A DNA stretch of 64,000 bases from WQXF01 sp031552825 (GCA_031552825.1 JAVBMD010000016.1:77299-141298), one strand, 5' to 3'; numbered from the stretch's first letter, positions 46,429 to 54,991 are shown. Numbers and translations are program-made. The notes: generated by a model not told the origin, from the sequence alone.

Positions 46429-47790
46429 CTATTCCGCCCCCATATGCTCCGCGGCCCATACCGCCATCGCGCACTCCAGCCGCTTCTGCTGCAGCGCGCA
46501 CTCCATTTCATACGGCGCGTGAATGTCGCCGTGAAAGGCCTGCGCATTGGCAGCGCAACCGCCGCTGCAAAAGAACTTCGCCCAACAATCGCGGCACTTG
46601 GGCTTGCTGAGCACATGGTTTTGCGCAAAGGCGCGCTGCATCGCTTCATCGAAGCTGCCGTCGAGCACGCTGCCCATTTTGTAGCCCTCGCGCCCCACGA
46701 ACTGGTGGCACGGATAGAGATCGCCCTCCGGCGTGACGGCGACATACTCATTGCCCGCGCCGCAGCCCAGCAGCCGCTTCTTCAGGCAGGGGCCGCCGGA
46801 AAGGTCGACCACGAAATGGAAGAAATTGAACCAGCGCCCCTCGGCGCGGCGCAGCAAATACGCCTCGGCCAGCCGCTCATACTCGGCGGCGATCGCAGGC
46901 ACCATTTCCGGCGTGAGCGCGTAGGCGTTTGCCGGATCGGTGACCACCGGCTCGATGGAGAGCTGCTCGAACCCGGCGTCGGCCAAAGCCAGCACGTCGT
47001 TGCCGAAGTCAAGGTTGTAGGCGGTGTAGGTGCCGCGCACATAGTAGCTCTTCTGCCCGCGCTTTTGCACCAGCTCTAGCGCGCGCGGCGCGATCAACGC
47101 ATACGATCCGCGCCCGTTGGGCGTCGGGCGCATGCGATCGTGTACTTCGGGGCGGCCGTCGATGGACAGCACGACGTTGTGCATCTCCTCATTGATGAAG
47201 GCGATGATCTCATCGTTAAGCGCCACGCCGTTGGTGGTGATGGTAAACAAAAAGCGTTTATCATGCTTTTTCTCTAGCTCGCGGCCATACGCCACCAGCC
47301 GCTTGACCACCGGGAAATTCATCAGCGGCTCGCCGCCGAAAAAGTCGACCTCCAGCGTGTGCCGATGGCCGCTGTGCGCCACCAGCCATTCCAAAGCCTT
47401 CACGCCCACCTCGTAGGAGAGCAGACTACGGCTGTCCATATGGAAATCACCGGTGGACGCGAAGCAATATGCGCAGCGCAGGTTGCAATCGTGCGCAGCG
47501 TGCAGGCACATCGCCTTGACGACGCCCGCGCCTTCGCCCATATCAAAATCGCCGCAATCGTCGGGCGCGCCCAACTGCCCCTGCGCGATCAGCTCCTCGA
47601 TCTCGCCCAGCGCCTCGGCGATGCTGCCCTCGCCATACTCCGGCGCGAGGCGCGCGATGATCTGCCCGGCGGCGATGCCCTCCTCGCGCAGGCGCAGCGC
47701 CTCCCACGCCATCGGATCCAGTCGATGCAGCGCACCGCTGCCCACGTCCAGCGCAAGATATTGTCCACAGGATTGAAAGGTGTGTATCAA
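46429..47790 (-). CDS. scfB: Thioether-forming SCIFF peptide maturase (radical SAM/SPASM)
   Basis: 453-aa enzyme that makes Cys thioether bonds on the SCIFF peptide. The N-terminal RiPP recognition part (IHTFQSCGQYLALDVGSGALH) is followed by C102-NLR-C106-AY-C109 for the SAM cluster, DFFGGEPLMNF, and the SPASM region with PCHQFVG, CRDCWAKFFCSGGC and a last Cys for two more clusters. The start is a TTG at 47790, 7 nt after TTTAGGAGG; the open frame 51 codons upstream has no ribosome site and lies in the hairpin region. The peptide gene is 284 bp upstream. Confidence 0.96.
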   Translation of the reverse strand: MIHTFQSCGQYLALDVGSGALHRLDPMAWEALRLREEGIAAGQIIARLAPEYGEGSIAEALGEIEELIAQGQLGAPDDCGDFDMGEGAGVVKAMCLHAAHDCNLRCAYCFASTGDFHMDSRSLLSYEVGVKALEWLVAHSGHRHTLEVDFFGGEPLMNFPVVKRLVAYGRELEKKHDKRFLFTITTNGVALNDEIIAFINEEMHNVVLSIDGRPEVHDRMRPTPNGRGSYALIAPRALELVQKRGQKSYYVRGTYTAYNLDFGNDVLALADAGFEQLSIEPVVTDPANAYALTPEMVPAIAAEYERLAEAYLLRRAEGRWFNFFHFVVDLSGGPCLKKRLLGCGAGNEYVAVTPEGDLYPCHQFVGREGYKMGSVLDGSFDEAMQRAFAQNHVLSKPKCRDCWAKFFCSGGCAANAQAFHGDIHAPYEMECALQQKRLECAMAVWAAEHMGAE

Positions 47791-47854
47791 AAGGGTGCCT
47801 CCTAAACCACATGCTATAAGGATAAAGTTGTGAATGCGGGCTCCGAAGGTTTCC

Positions 47855-47962
47855 AAAGGGCGACCGGAAAGCCCTTTGGTCGCCTTTTGGGCGAAATCCG
47901 CGCTTACAGGAGAAATATTTCGCTCCTCGCGAGGAGCGACCAAGGCTTTGCGGTCGCCTTGG
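47855..47962. repeat. Hairpin-rich region between scfA and scfB
   Basis: Two similar modules, each with GCGACC...GGTCGCC pairs (47859-47865 with 47878-47884; 47936-47941 with 47952-47957), plus overlapping pairs AAAGGGC/GCCCTTT (47855-47861, 47871-47877) and CCAAGGC/GCCTTGG (47940-47946, 47956-47962). Between them is an 18-bp perfect palindrome CGCTCCTCGCGAGGAGCG (47921-47938). No gene fits in 47804-48030. It could be a repeat of the REP type or a leader of scfB. Confidence 0.7.
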
Positions 47963-48029
47963 ATCTTCGCGGCGCCTCAACGAAAGCTCTGTGCTTACTT
48001 TGAAGCAGGTTGTATTGGAATACAGGGAA

Positions 48030-48060
48030 AACCCGGGCGATCATTCACCGCCCGGGCGCC
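48030..48060 (-). terminator. Terminator after scfA
   Basis: Stem CCCGGGCG/CGCCCGGG with a 9-nt loop, followed on the minus strand by TTTTCC, 17 bp past the scfA stop. It may let the peptide be made in excess over its maturase. Confidence 0.8.
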
Positions 48061-48074
48061 ATACACTACCGGAT

Positions 48075-48236
48075 TTACTGCCGATCCTTCTTCTGCTGGC
48101 AGGACTGGTTCGCCACGGTGCAAGAGGTCTTGCAGGCAGACTGGCAGGAAGCCTGGCACTCGCCACAGCCGCCCTGGCGCAAGCCTTCGACGCTGACCTT
48201 CAGGCAGGGCTTCTGGATGGTTTGAATATGTTTCAT
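48075..48236 (-). CDS. scfA: SCIFF ranthipeptide precursor (six cysteines in forty-five)
   Basis: 53-aa RiPP precursor. Leader MKHIQTIQKPCLKVSVEG, then the six-Cys core C24, C27, C31, C35, C39, C46 with the family ending SCQSACKTSCTVANQSC. An extra Cys is at 11. In the Thermoanaerobacter homologue a Cys-to-Thr thioether spans five residues (Cys32-Thr37); here Cys35-Thr40 is the matching pair, by inference. GGAGG precedes the ATG at 48236; the 12 upstream codons have no site. Neighbours TIGR04086, yajC and scfB are the conserved context. Confidence 0.97.
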   Translation of the reverse strand: MKHIQTIQKPCLKVSVEGLRQGGCGECQASCQSACKTSCTVANQSCQQKKDRQ

Positions 48237-48309
48237 AATGATACCTCCAAACATTTGCATGCATCGAATCACGAGTATAGATTATACACGATCATGCACG
48301 CGGATGCAA

Positions 48310-48729
48310 TCATTTGGCGGGAAGATTCGAGAAAATCATGCCGCTGAGCCCACCGGCGGCGATGCCCATGCCGATATCGGCGGCGTATGCCATCCAAGAA
48401 AGCGATTGTCCGCTAAGCAGCGCGTACAGCCCCACGCCCAGCGCCATATACAATAGCCCCAGCAGCGCCCCGCGCGATGCGCCGTGTACGCCGCCGCGCC
48501 CGACGCTCGCCCCGGTGCCAACCAAAATGGCCACCAGCTTGAGCACTTGATTGAAAGCCGAAACCGCCGCATCGCTGGGCTTTATCACGCGCATCAGCAG
48601 CGCAAAGACCAGAATGCAAACAAGCGTCAGCGCGATGGCGATGAGCAAACCCTTGAAAAGCCCACGGGTGATTGGCGTACCGCCGCGGCTGCTCCCCCGG
48701 TATCCCGGGAAAAGATCGGTATTCCGCAT
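48310..48729 (-). CDS. TIGR04086-family membrane protein
   Basis: 139-aa protein with about four membrane helices (LLIAIALTLVCILVFALL and others) and Gly-rich turns (GGVHGASRGALLGLLYMALG). This family is regularly found next to yajC and the SCIFF gene. Function unknown. AGGAGGG precedes the ATG. It lies between yajC and scfA on the same strand. Confidence 0.85.
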   Translation of the reverse strand: MRNTDLFPGYRGSSRGGTPITRGLFKGLLIAIALTLVCILVFALLMRVIKPSDAAVSAFNQVLKLVAILVGTGASVGRGGVHGASRGALLGLLYMALGVGLYALLSGQSLSWMAYAADIGMGIAAGGLSGMIFSNLPAK

Positions 48730-48809
48730 AAAAAAGCCCTCCTGTCCGCATCATGGTTCAGCCTATGCGCGAACAAGAGGACTTATACGACGAAGCAGGA
48801 TGCCGGGGA

Positions 48810-49178
48810 TTACACCAGCGCTTCCGCGTCGTTGGAGATGGATACCTCCTCGACGTTGCGGATCGCCCAGCGCGCAAACACCAGCTTCACCTTATCCGCG
48901 CCAACGGCCAGCGTCAGCGTGTCGTCCTTGATGGAAGCGATGGTGCCGTGGATGCCGCCGATGGTACACACGCGATCGCCGACCTTGAGCTGCTTGAGCA
49001 TATCCTTGGCAGCCTTGTCCTTCTTGCGCTGCGGACGGATCATCAGGAAATAAAACACCGCGAAAATCGCGACCATCGGGACAACGGAACCAAGCAACTG
49101 CGCCACGCCGCCGGGCTCGCCGGTTACCGGAGCCGCAGCCGCATCGCCTGTAAGCATCAGAAGAGTATTCCACACCAT
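48810..49178 (-). CDS. yajC: Preprotein translocase subunit YajC
   Basis: 122-aa auxiliary subunit of SecDF. One membrane helix (VVPMVAIFAVFYFLMIRPQRKKDK) ends with the RPQ-basic family mark; a cytosolic LKVGDRVCTIGGIHGTI domain follows. The start at 49178 follows GAAAGGCGG; the longer open frame upstream is not used. It lies in the classic tgt-yajC region, here with a radical SAM gene between. Confidence 0.94.
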   Translation of the reverse strand: MVWNTLLMLTGDAAAAPVTGEPGGVAQLLGSVVPMVAIFAVFYFLMIRPQRKKDKAAKDMLKQLKVGDRVCTIGGIHGTIASIKDDTLTLAVGADKVKLVFARWAIRNVEEVSISNDAEALV

Positions 49179-49243
49179 GATTTTGCACCGCCTTTCAAAA
49201 GTATTTAAATTATATCGGGTTTGTCCGTTCGATGCAAGGTTTT

Positions 49244-50371
49244 TTATGGGATTGACACGGGTTTGCCACAAGTTTTTGCGGTGGGCTCCGCATCGGCGCC
49301 CACGATCAGCCCCAAACGCTCGCGGTTGTGCCACAGCGCGCAGCCGCCCTCGCCCTCAACCAGCAAGTGATGGTTTTCTCGCACCTTGGCCAGCAGCGCC
49401 GAATCCAGCGCCTTGCGCAGCGATGTATGCTTCAGGTTGGTATCGGAAAACGGCGCGAAGGGGCAAGGCTCCACATCGCCGCTGGCGCTCACGTGCAGAA
49501 AGCCGCGCCCGGCGGCCAAGCAGCCGCCGTACGCCTCCTCGTCGCCCGGGAAGGCGATAAACAGCGCCGGATGACGGCGGGTGGCGTTCGCCGCAAACTC
49601 GCTGAGGCGCTGCTTATCGGCCTTGGAAAGCACCAACGGCTCGGTGCCCGGCTCCACCGGCACATATTCGACGAACACGAACAGACGGCAGCCCATCTCG
49701 ATATAGTGCTTGCACAGCGCGTCGTCAAGGACGCTATCGATGTTTTCGCCGGTCGCGGTGATCGATACGCCAAAGGGGATTCCCTCGGCGCGCAGCGCAC
49801 GCATCGCCCGCTCGACCTGCGCATACACGCCTTCGCCGCGCCGCGCGTCGGTCCGCGCCGCGTCGCCCTCGACGCTGATGGCCGGAATGATGTGCCGGTG
49901 CGCCGCAAACCACGCGCGCCGCGCATCGTCCAGCAGCGTGCCGTTGGTGAACACGATGCCCACCAGCTCTTCGTGCGCGCCCAGCGCCTCCATCCAGCCG
50001 TGGCTGAGCAGCGGCTCGCCGCCTGCCAGCAGCACGATGCGCACGCCCAATTCGTCGGCCTCGCGCATGATCTCGGCGATGCGCGCGTCGGAAAGTTCGC
50101 CCTCGGGCTTGCGCTGGTGCGCGCAGGCGTAGCACCCGGCGCAGGCTAGGTTGCAGGTATCGGTGGTGCTGACGATCATCAGCGGCGGCACCTCCGTGCC
50201 CTCCTCCGCAAGCGAGTCGCGGATGCGCTGCCCTTCCTTCAGGCTGCCGCCCAGCCGCGCGAACGCCGCCGCCGAAGCGGGATAGGTCGCCAGCACGTTT
50301 GCGGCAGTCTTAAGCGTCACATCGATGTTGCCGGAAAACAAGTTCCGGCTGGCGGCGGTGCGTTTGTTCAT
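49244..50371 (-). CDS. Radical SAM/SPASM-like protein of unknown substrate
   Basis: 375-aa enzyme. Cluster motif C73-NLA-C77-AG-C80, then LAGGEPLL and VFTNGTLL, the Moa/PqqE-type fold. The C-terminal part has GGCLAAGRGFLHVSASGDVEPCPFAPFSD and a last Cys in GGCALW, pointing to one further Fe-S cluster. Alternative: a peptide or haem-related maturase. GGAGGAG precedes the ATG. It lies 10 bp after tgt and 65 bp before yajC; no RiPP-like peptide is seen beside it except SCIFF 1 kb away. Confidence 0.85.
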   Translation of the reverse strand: MNKRTAASRNLFSGNIDVTLKTAANVLATYPASAAAFARLGGSLKEGQRIRDSLAEEGTEVPPLMIVSTTDTCNLACAGCYACAHQRKPEGELSDARIAEIMREADELGVRIVLLAGGEPLLSHGWMEALGAHEELVGIVFTNGTLLDDARRAWFAAHRHIIPAISVEGDAARTDARRGEGVYAQVERAMRALRAEGIPFGVSITATGENIDSVLDDALCKHYIEMGCRLFVFVEYVPVEPGTEPLVLSKADKQRLSEFAANATRRHPALFIAFPGDEEAYGGCLAAGRGFLHVSASGDVEPCPFAPFSDTNLKHTSLRKALDSALLAKVRENHHLLVEGEGGCALWHNRERLGLIVGADAEPTAKTCGKPVSIP

Positions 50372-50381
50372 GAAGCTCCTC

Positions 50382-51509
50382 CTAAAAATTGCGCGTCATA
50401 TCGTAGTTGGACATATAGGCGCGGCGGAATTCCGCAAAGCGATCCTCGTCGATGGCGGCGCGGATGCGCTCCATCAGCCGCAGCAAATAGCGCAGGTTAT
50501 GGATCGAGGCAAGCCGCGCGCCGGTGATCTCCTGCGCCTTGAACAGGTGCCGGATGTAGGCGCGCGAGAAGTTTTGGCAGGCGTAACAATCGCAGGTATC
50601 GTCGATGGGCGAAAAATCGCGCGCGTACTCCGCGTTTTTGATAACCAGCCTTCCGGTATCGGTGAACACCGTGCCGTTGCGCGCGATGCGGGTACCCAGC
50701 ACGCAATCGAACATATCGACGCCGCGCTCCACGCCCTCCACCAAGCAATCCGGGCTGCCCACGCCCATCAGGTAGCGCGGCTTGTGCGCGGGCATGTGCG
50801 GCGCGATCTGCTCCAGCATGTCGTACATGATCGGCTTGGGCTCGCCGACGCTCAACCCGCCGATGCCGTAGCCCGGGAAGTCCATATCGGCCAGCACCTT
50901 GGCGCTCTCGATGCGCAGATCGGCATAAAACGCGCCCTGCACGATGCCGAACACCGCCTGATCCTCGCGGGTGTGCGCGGCTTTGCAGCGCGCCGCCCAC
51001 CGGTGGGTGCGCTCCATGGCGGCCTTGGCTTCCTCATAGCCGCACGGATAAGGCGAACACACGTCAAAGGCCATGGCGATGTCGGCGCCCAGCGCCTCCT
51101 GAATGGCCATCGACACCTCTGGCGAGATAAAGCGCTTGCCGCCGTCCAAATGCGATTGGAAGGCCACGCCCTCCTCCTTGATCTTGCGCAGCCCGGCCAA
51201 CGAAAACACCTGAAAGCCGCCGCTGTCGGTCAGGATCGGGTGCGGCCACGCCATAAAGCGGTGCAGCCCGCCCGCCTCGCGCACCAGATCCTCGCCGGGG
51301 CGAAGATGCAGATGGTAGGTGTTGGACAGCAGAATCTGCGCGCCCACCTCCTCCATCTCGCGCGGGGTCATCGCCTTGACGGTGGCCTGCGTGCCCACCG
51401 GCATGAAGATCGGCGTCTGTATCTCGCCGTGCGGCGTATGCACCGTGCCACGGCGCGCGCCGGTGTGGGCGCAGGTTTTGTGCAGGGTGAAGGTTACTGG
51501 TTGCGGCAT
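50382..51509 (-). CDS. tgt: Queuine tRNA-ribosyltransferase
   Basis: 375-aa enzyme that swaps G34 of tRNA (Asp, Asn, His, Tyr) for preQ1. DSGGFQVFSL holds the nucleophile region, and the zinc site is CDCYACQNFSRAYIRHL with a later His in ASIHNLRYL. Length is normal. It follows queA by 16 bp. No preQ1 synthesis gene or riboswitch is in the window. Confidence 0.97.
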   Translation of the reverse strand: MPQPVTFTLHKTCAHTGARRGTVHTPHGEIQTPIFMPVGTQATVKAMTPREMEEVGAQILLSNTYHLHLRPGEDLVREAGGLHRFMAWPHPILTDSGGFQVFSLAGLRKIKEEGVAFQSHLDGGKRFISPEVSMAIQEALGADIAMAFDVCSPYPCGYEEAKAAMERTHRWAARCKAAHTREDQAVFGIVQGAFYADLRIESAKVLADMDFPGYGIGGLSVGEPKPIMYDMLEQIAPHMPAHKPRYLMGVGSPDCLVEGVERGVDMFDCVLGTRIARNGTVFTDTGRLVIKNAEYARDFSPIDDTCDCYACQNFSRAYIRHLFKAQEITGARLASIHNLRYLLRLMERIRAAIDEDRFAEFRRAYMSNYDMTRNF

Positions 51510-51525
51510 GTGGGGGCTCCTTTTG

Positions 51526-52551
51526 TTATATAATCATCATCGCGTCGCCAAAGGAAAAGAACCGATACTTCTCCCGCACCGCCTCGGCGTATACCGCCAG
51601 CGCCTGCTCGCGCCCCATCATGGCGCTAATCAGCATCAGCAGCGTCGATTCCGGCAGGTGAAAGTTGGTAATCAGCATGTCGACGGCGCGCACCGGCACG
51701 CCGGGGGTGATGAAGATCTCGGTTTCGCCGCTGCCGGGATGCACGATGCCGTTTGCATCGGCGACGCTCTCCAGCGTGCGCACCGTGGTGGTGCCGACGC
51801 ATACCACGCGCCCGCCGCGCGCCCGGGCGGCGTTGATGCGCGCCGCCGCTTCCTCGGTCACCTCGTAATGCTCGCTGTGCATCTGGTGATTGGCCAAGTC
51901 GCGCTCCTTGACGGGGCGGAAGGTGCCCAGCCCCACGTGCAGCAGCACCGGCACGATGTCGACGCCCATCGCCCCGATGCGCGCAAGCAGCTCCGGCGTG
52001 AAGTGCAGCCCGGCGGTGGGCGCGGCGGCGGAACCGTCGTGGGCGGCGTACACGGTTTGGTACCGCGCGCGATCCGCCAGCTTTTCGTGAATGTAGGGCG
52101 GCAGCGGCATCTGACCCAGCTCGTCTAGCAGCGCCTCGAACACGCCCCCGTAAGCGAAGCGCACGATGCGCCCGCCCGCCGGGGTGCTCTCCAGCACCGT
52201 GGCGGTCAGCCGCCCCTCGCCGAACGCGAACACAGCGCCGGGCTTGGCCTTGCGTCCCGGCTTGAGAATCACTTCCCACGTATCCCGATCCAGCCGCTTG
52301 AGCAGCAAAAACTCAATCGCCCCGCCGCTGCCCTGCTTGTTGCCGTAGAGCCGCGCGGGGATCACCCGCGTATCGTTGAGCACCAGCGCGTCGCCGGGGC
52401 GCAGGTAGTCGGTCACATCGCGAAAGATCCGGTGCTCGACCGTGCCATTATCACGGTGGTACACCAGCAGGCGGCTGGCGTCGCGCGGCTCAATCGGGTG
52501 CTGGGCGATCAGTTCTTCGGGCAGGTCGTAAAAGAAATCCGATGTTTGCAC
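51526..52551 (-). CDS. queA: S-adenosylmethionine:tRNA ribosyltransferase-isomerase
   Basis: 341-aa enzyme that adds the epoxycyclopentane ring to preQ1 in tRNA. DFFYDLPEELIAQHP is the family N-terminus; DASRLLVYHRDNG, VLNDTRVIPARLYG and TAGLHFTPELL follow. I chose the GTG at 52551, preceded by CGAGGAACAGA; the ATG at 52587 has no clear ribosome site. It sits between ruvB and tgt in the common ruvAB-queA-tgt-yajC order. Confidence 0.95.
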   Translation of the reverse strand: MQTSDFFYDLPEELIAQHPIEPRDASRLLVYHRDNGTVEHRIFRDVTDYLRPGDALVLNDTRVIPARLYGNKQGSGGAIEFLLLKRLDRDTWEVILKPGRKAKPGAVFAFGEGRLTATVLESTPAGGRIVRFAYGGVFEALLDELGQMPLPPYIHEKLADRARYQTVYAAHDGSAAAPTAGLHFTPELLARIGAMGVDIVPVLLHVGLGTFRPVKERDLANHQMHSEHYEVTEEAAARINAARARGGRVVCVGTTTVRTLESVADANGIVHPGSGETEIFITPGVPVRAVDMLITNFHLPESTLLMLISAMMGREQALAVYAEAVREKYRFFSFGDAMMII

Positions 52552-52599
52552 ACTCTGTTCCTCGAACTTTATTCTTGAATCCTTCATTCTTTGAATGCT

Positions 52600-53649
52600 T
52601 CATTCCTCTAACAAGGACATCTGCCCGTTATTGGACTCGCCCGCCTTAGGCGGCGGCATGGGGATCTTCATGTGCTCGTAGGCGGCGGGCAGGCACACGC
52701 GCCCGCGCGGCGTGCGCATGATGAAGCCGAGCTGCAGCAGGTACGGCTCATACACGTCCTCGATGGTAACGGCATCCTCGCCAGTGGTGGCGGCCAGCGT
52801 ATCCAGCCCTACCGGCCCGCCGCCAAACTTTTGCATCATCGTGCTCAGCACCGCGCGATCCACGCGATCCAGCCCCAGCGGATCGATGGCCAGCATGTCC
52901 AGCGCGTCGCGCGCGACTTCATAGGTAATGCAGCCATCGGCGCGCACCTGCGCGAAGTCGCGCACGCGCTTGAGCATGCGGTTGACGATGCGCGGCGTGC
53001 CGCGCGAGCGGCGCGCGATCTCGGCGATGCCCTCCGGCTCGCTGGGGATGCGCAGCACGTCGGCGGCGTTCTTAGCGATCTCGGCCAGCTCGCCGGTGGA
53101 GTACAGCTCCAGCCGAAATAGGATGCCGAACCGGTCACGCAACGGCGCGGAGAGCTGCCCGGCGCGCGTCGTCGCGCCCACCAGCGTAAACTTGGGCAGA
53201 TCCAGCCGGATCGCCCGCGCGCTGGGGCCCTTGCCGATCATGATATCCAGCGCGTAGTCCTCCATCGCGGGATACAACACCTCCTCCACCGAGCGGGAGA
53301 GGCGGTGAATCTCGTCGATAAACAGCACGTCGCCAGCCGAAAGGTTGGTGAGGATCGAAGCCAAATCGCCGGGACGCTCGATGGCCGGGCCGGAGGTGAT
53401 GCGGATGTTCTGCCCCATCTCCGCCGCCACAATGCAGGCCAGCGTGGTCTTCCCCAAACCCGGCGGGCCATAGAGCAGGATATGATCCAGCGCGTCGCGG
53501 CGCTGGCGCGCGGCCTCGATGTAGATGTTCAGGCTGTCCTTGATGGCCTTTTGGCCGATGTAGCCTCGCAGCGTCTTGGGGCGGAGCGATTGCTCGATCT
53601 CCTCGTCCTCCTCGCGGAAGCCGGACATGATGAGACGGTCATCCTGCAT
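52600..53649 (-). CDS. ruvB: Holliday junction branch migration DNA helicase RuvB
   Basis: 349-aa AAA+ motor. Walker A GPPGLGKTT at 61-69, Walker B LFIDEIHRL, sensor GATTRAG and the winged-helix C-terminus (DALDMLAIDPLGLDRVDR). The last 25 residues are a Pro-rich and Lys tail. It starts 3 bp after ruvA ends. Confidence 0.98.
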   Translation of the reverse strand: MQDDRLIMSGFREEDEEIEQSLRPKTLRGYIGQKAIKDSLNIYIEAARQRRDALDHILLYGPPGLGKTTLACIVAAEMGQNIRITSGPAIERPGDLASILTNLSAGDVLFIDEIHRLSRSVEEVLYPAMEDYALDIMIGKGPSARAIRLDLPKFTLVGATTRAGQLSAPLRDRFGILFRLELYSTGELAEIAKNAADVLRIPSEPEGIAEIARRSRGTPRIVNRMLKRVRDFAQVRADGCITYEVARDALDMLAIDPLGLDRVDRAVLSTMMQKFGGGPVGLDTLAATTGEDAVTIEDVYEPYLLQLGFIMRTPRGRVCLPAAYEHMKIPMPPPKAGESNNGQMSLLEE

Positions 53650-53652
53650 GAT

Positions 53653-54252
53653 TTATTGCCCTCCCAATTGCCGTAGCGCAAGCATCACGAGCTGATTAGT
53701 GGTCTCGCCCTGATCGCGCACCTGATTGATGGCGCGCGCCGCCTCGGCGCTATTGTAGCCCAGCGCCAGTAGCGCCTGCACCGCCTCCTGCTGCGCGCCC
53801 ATCTCCATCGGCGCAGCGGTCGCGGCGCTCGCGCCGGTAGGCACATCGCCGACGTCCATCTTGTCTTTGAGCTCCAGCACGATGCGCTGCGCCGTCTTTT
53901 TGCCGATGCCCGGCGCGCGGGAAAGCGTGGTTTCATCGCCCATGGCGATGGCCAGCATCAAGTCGCGCAGCGGCAGTACCGACAGGATGCCCAGCGCGGT
54001 GCGCGGGCCGATGCCGGTGATGTTGCACAGCTTGAGGAACATGCCGCGCTCCTCTTTTGTCGCAAAGCCGAACAGCTCCATCGCATCCTCGCGCACCGAA
54101 AGATGCGTGTAGCAGCGGAAGCGCTCCCCCGCCGCAGGCGCAGCGCCCACGGTGCTGGCCGAACAGATCAGCAGATAGCCGACCCCGCCCGCGTCGATGA
54201 CGACCTCACCCTGCCGCTTCTCGGCCAGCAAGCCCTCGATGAATGCGTACAT
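53653..54252 (-). CDS. ruvA: Holliday junction branch migration protein RuvA
   Basis: 199-aa junction binder. OB domain with MYAFIEGLLAEK, then two helix-hairpin-helix parts (LCNITGIGPRTAL and LSRAPGIGKKTAQRI), a flexible linker and domain III that contacts RuvB (EAVQALLALGYNSAEAARAI). The start at 54252 follows AAGGAG, which lies inside the end of the small ORF. Confidence 0.96.
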   Translation of the reverse strand: MYAFIEGLLAEKRQGEVVIDAGGVGYLLICSASTVGAAPAAGERFRCYTHLSVREDAMELFGFATKEERGMFLKLCNITGIGPRTALGILSVLPLRDLMLAIAMGDETTLSRAPGIGKKTAQRIVLELKDKMDVGDVPTGASAATAAPMEMGAQQEAVQALLALGYNSAEAARAINQVRDQGETTNQLVMLALRQLGGQ

Positions 54253-54253
54253 A

Positions 54254-54367
54254 TCATTCTCCTTCGCTCTCGCTCTCGTCGCGCCAAGCCACATAAAACC
54301 GCTCGAACACCACCGGCATGCCCCAATATTGCTGCCAATATCGTTTTACCCCGTGCCGCGCTTCCAT
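54254..54367 (-). CDS. Small ORF between ruvC and ruvA
   Basis: 37 codons from ATG 54367 to the TGA at 54254-54256, in the 129-bp ruvC-ruvA gap. The peptide is aromatic and basic at first (VKRYWQQYWGMPVVFERFYVAW) in two pieces, RYWQQYWGMPVVF then ERFYVAW, with an acidic end (DESESEGE). A weak GGGGTG lies before the ATG. The ruvA start is 2 bp beyond its stop and the ruvA ribosome site is in its last codons, so coupling is likely. I know no family. Confidence 0.5.
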   Translation of the reverse strand: MEARHGVKRYWQQYWGMPVVFERFYVAWRDESESEGE

Positions 54368-54381
54368 CACGCACACCCCGC

Positions 54382-54876
54382 TTACTTCATTTTGAACTGC
54401 GTTACCGCCACGCCGGTATGCGCGTGGGTAATGGCCACCGCCAGCGCGTCGGCGGCGTCGTCGGGCTTGGGGATCTCGCCAAGGCTCAGCAGCATCTTGA
54501 CCATCTGCTGCACTTGCCGCTTTTCGGCCTTGCCATAGCCCACCACCGCCTGCTTGATCTGCATGGGCGTGTATTCGTACACCCGGTCGTTGACCTCGGC
54601 CACCGCCACCAGCGCCGCGCCCCGCGCCGCGCTGACCATCATGCCGGTGGTGACGTTCTTGGAGAAAAAAAGCTCCTCGAACGCGATCTCATCGGGCTGA
54701 TAGGTGCGCATGAGCTGCTGCACGCCGATGAAGATGCTGCGCAGGCGGTGCGGCAGCGTGCCGCCCGGCGGCGTGCCCAGCGTGCCGTACTGCACGAGCT
54801 GCAGTTTGTAGCCCTCCTTGCGGATTACGCCCCAGCCCAGCGTCGCCAAGCCCGGATCGATGCCCAATATCGTCAA
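54382..54876 (-). CDS. ruvC: Crossover junction endodeoxyribonuclease RuvC
   Basis: 164-aa RNase H-fold resolvase. The catalytic acids are Asp7 (GIDPGLATLGWG), Glu67 or Glu68 (FEELFF), Asp140 and Asp143 (PDDAADALAVAITHAH). First gene of ruvC-ORF-ruvA-ruvB-queA-tgt under the promoter at 54937-54965. Confidence 0.97.
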   Translation of the reverse strand: MTILGIDPGLATLGWGVIRKEGYKLQLVQYGTLGTPPGGTLPHRLRSIFIGVQQLMRTYQPDEIAFEELFFSKNVTTGMMVSAARGAALVAVAEVNDRVYEYTPMQIKQAVVGYGKAEKRQVQQMVKMLLSLGEIPKPDDAADALAVAITHAHTGVAVTQFKMK

Positions 54877-54936
54877 GCGCGCCTCTTTTCCCCGCGCGGG
54901 GTGCGCGGACGGATGCGGTACAGGTAGATCGTATCT

Positions 54937-54965
54937 ATGTTAGATGTTTTTCGCGCGTCTGTCAA
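54937..54965 (-). promoter_or_regulatory. Promoter of the ruvC operon
   Basis: Minus strand TTGACA (54960-54965), 17 bp, TAACAT (54937-54942). No LexA box of the CGAAC-N4-GTTCG type was found here, so SOS control of ruv is not supported. Confidence 0.7.
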
Positions 54966-54991
54966 CTGAAAGGCGAAAGTTTATTCGCCTT

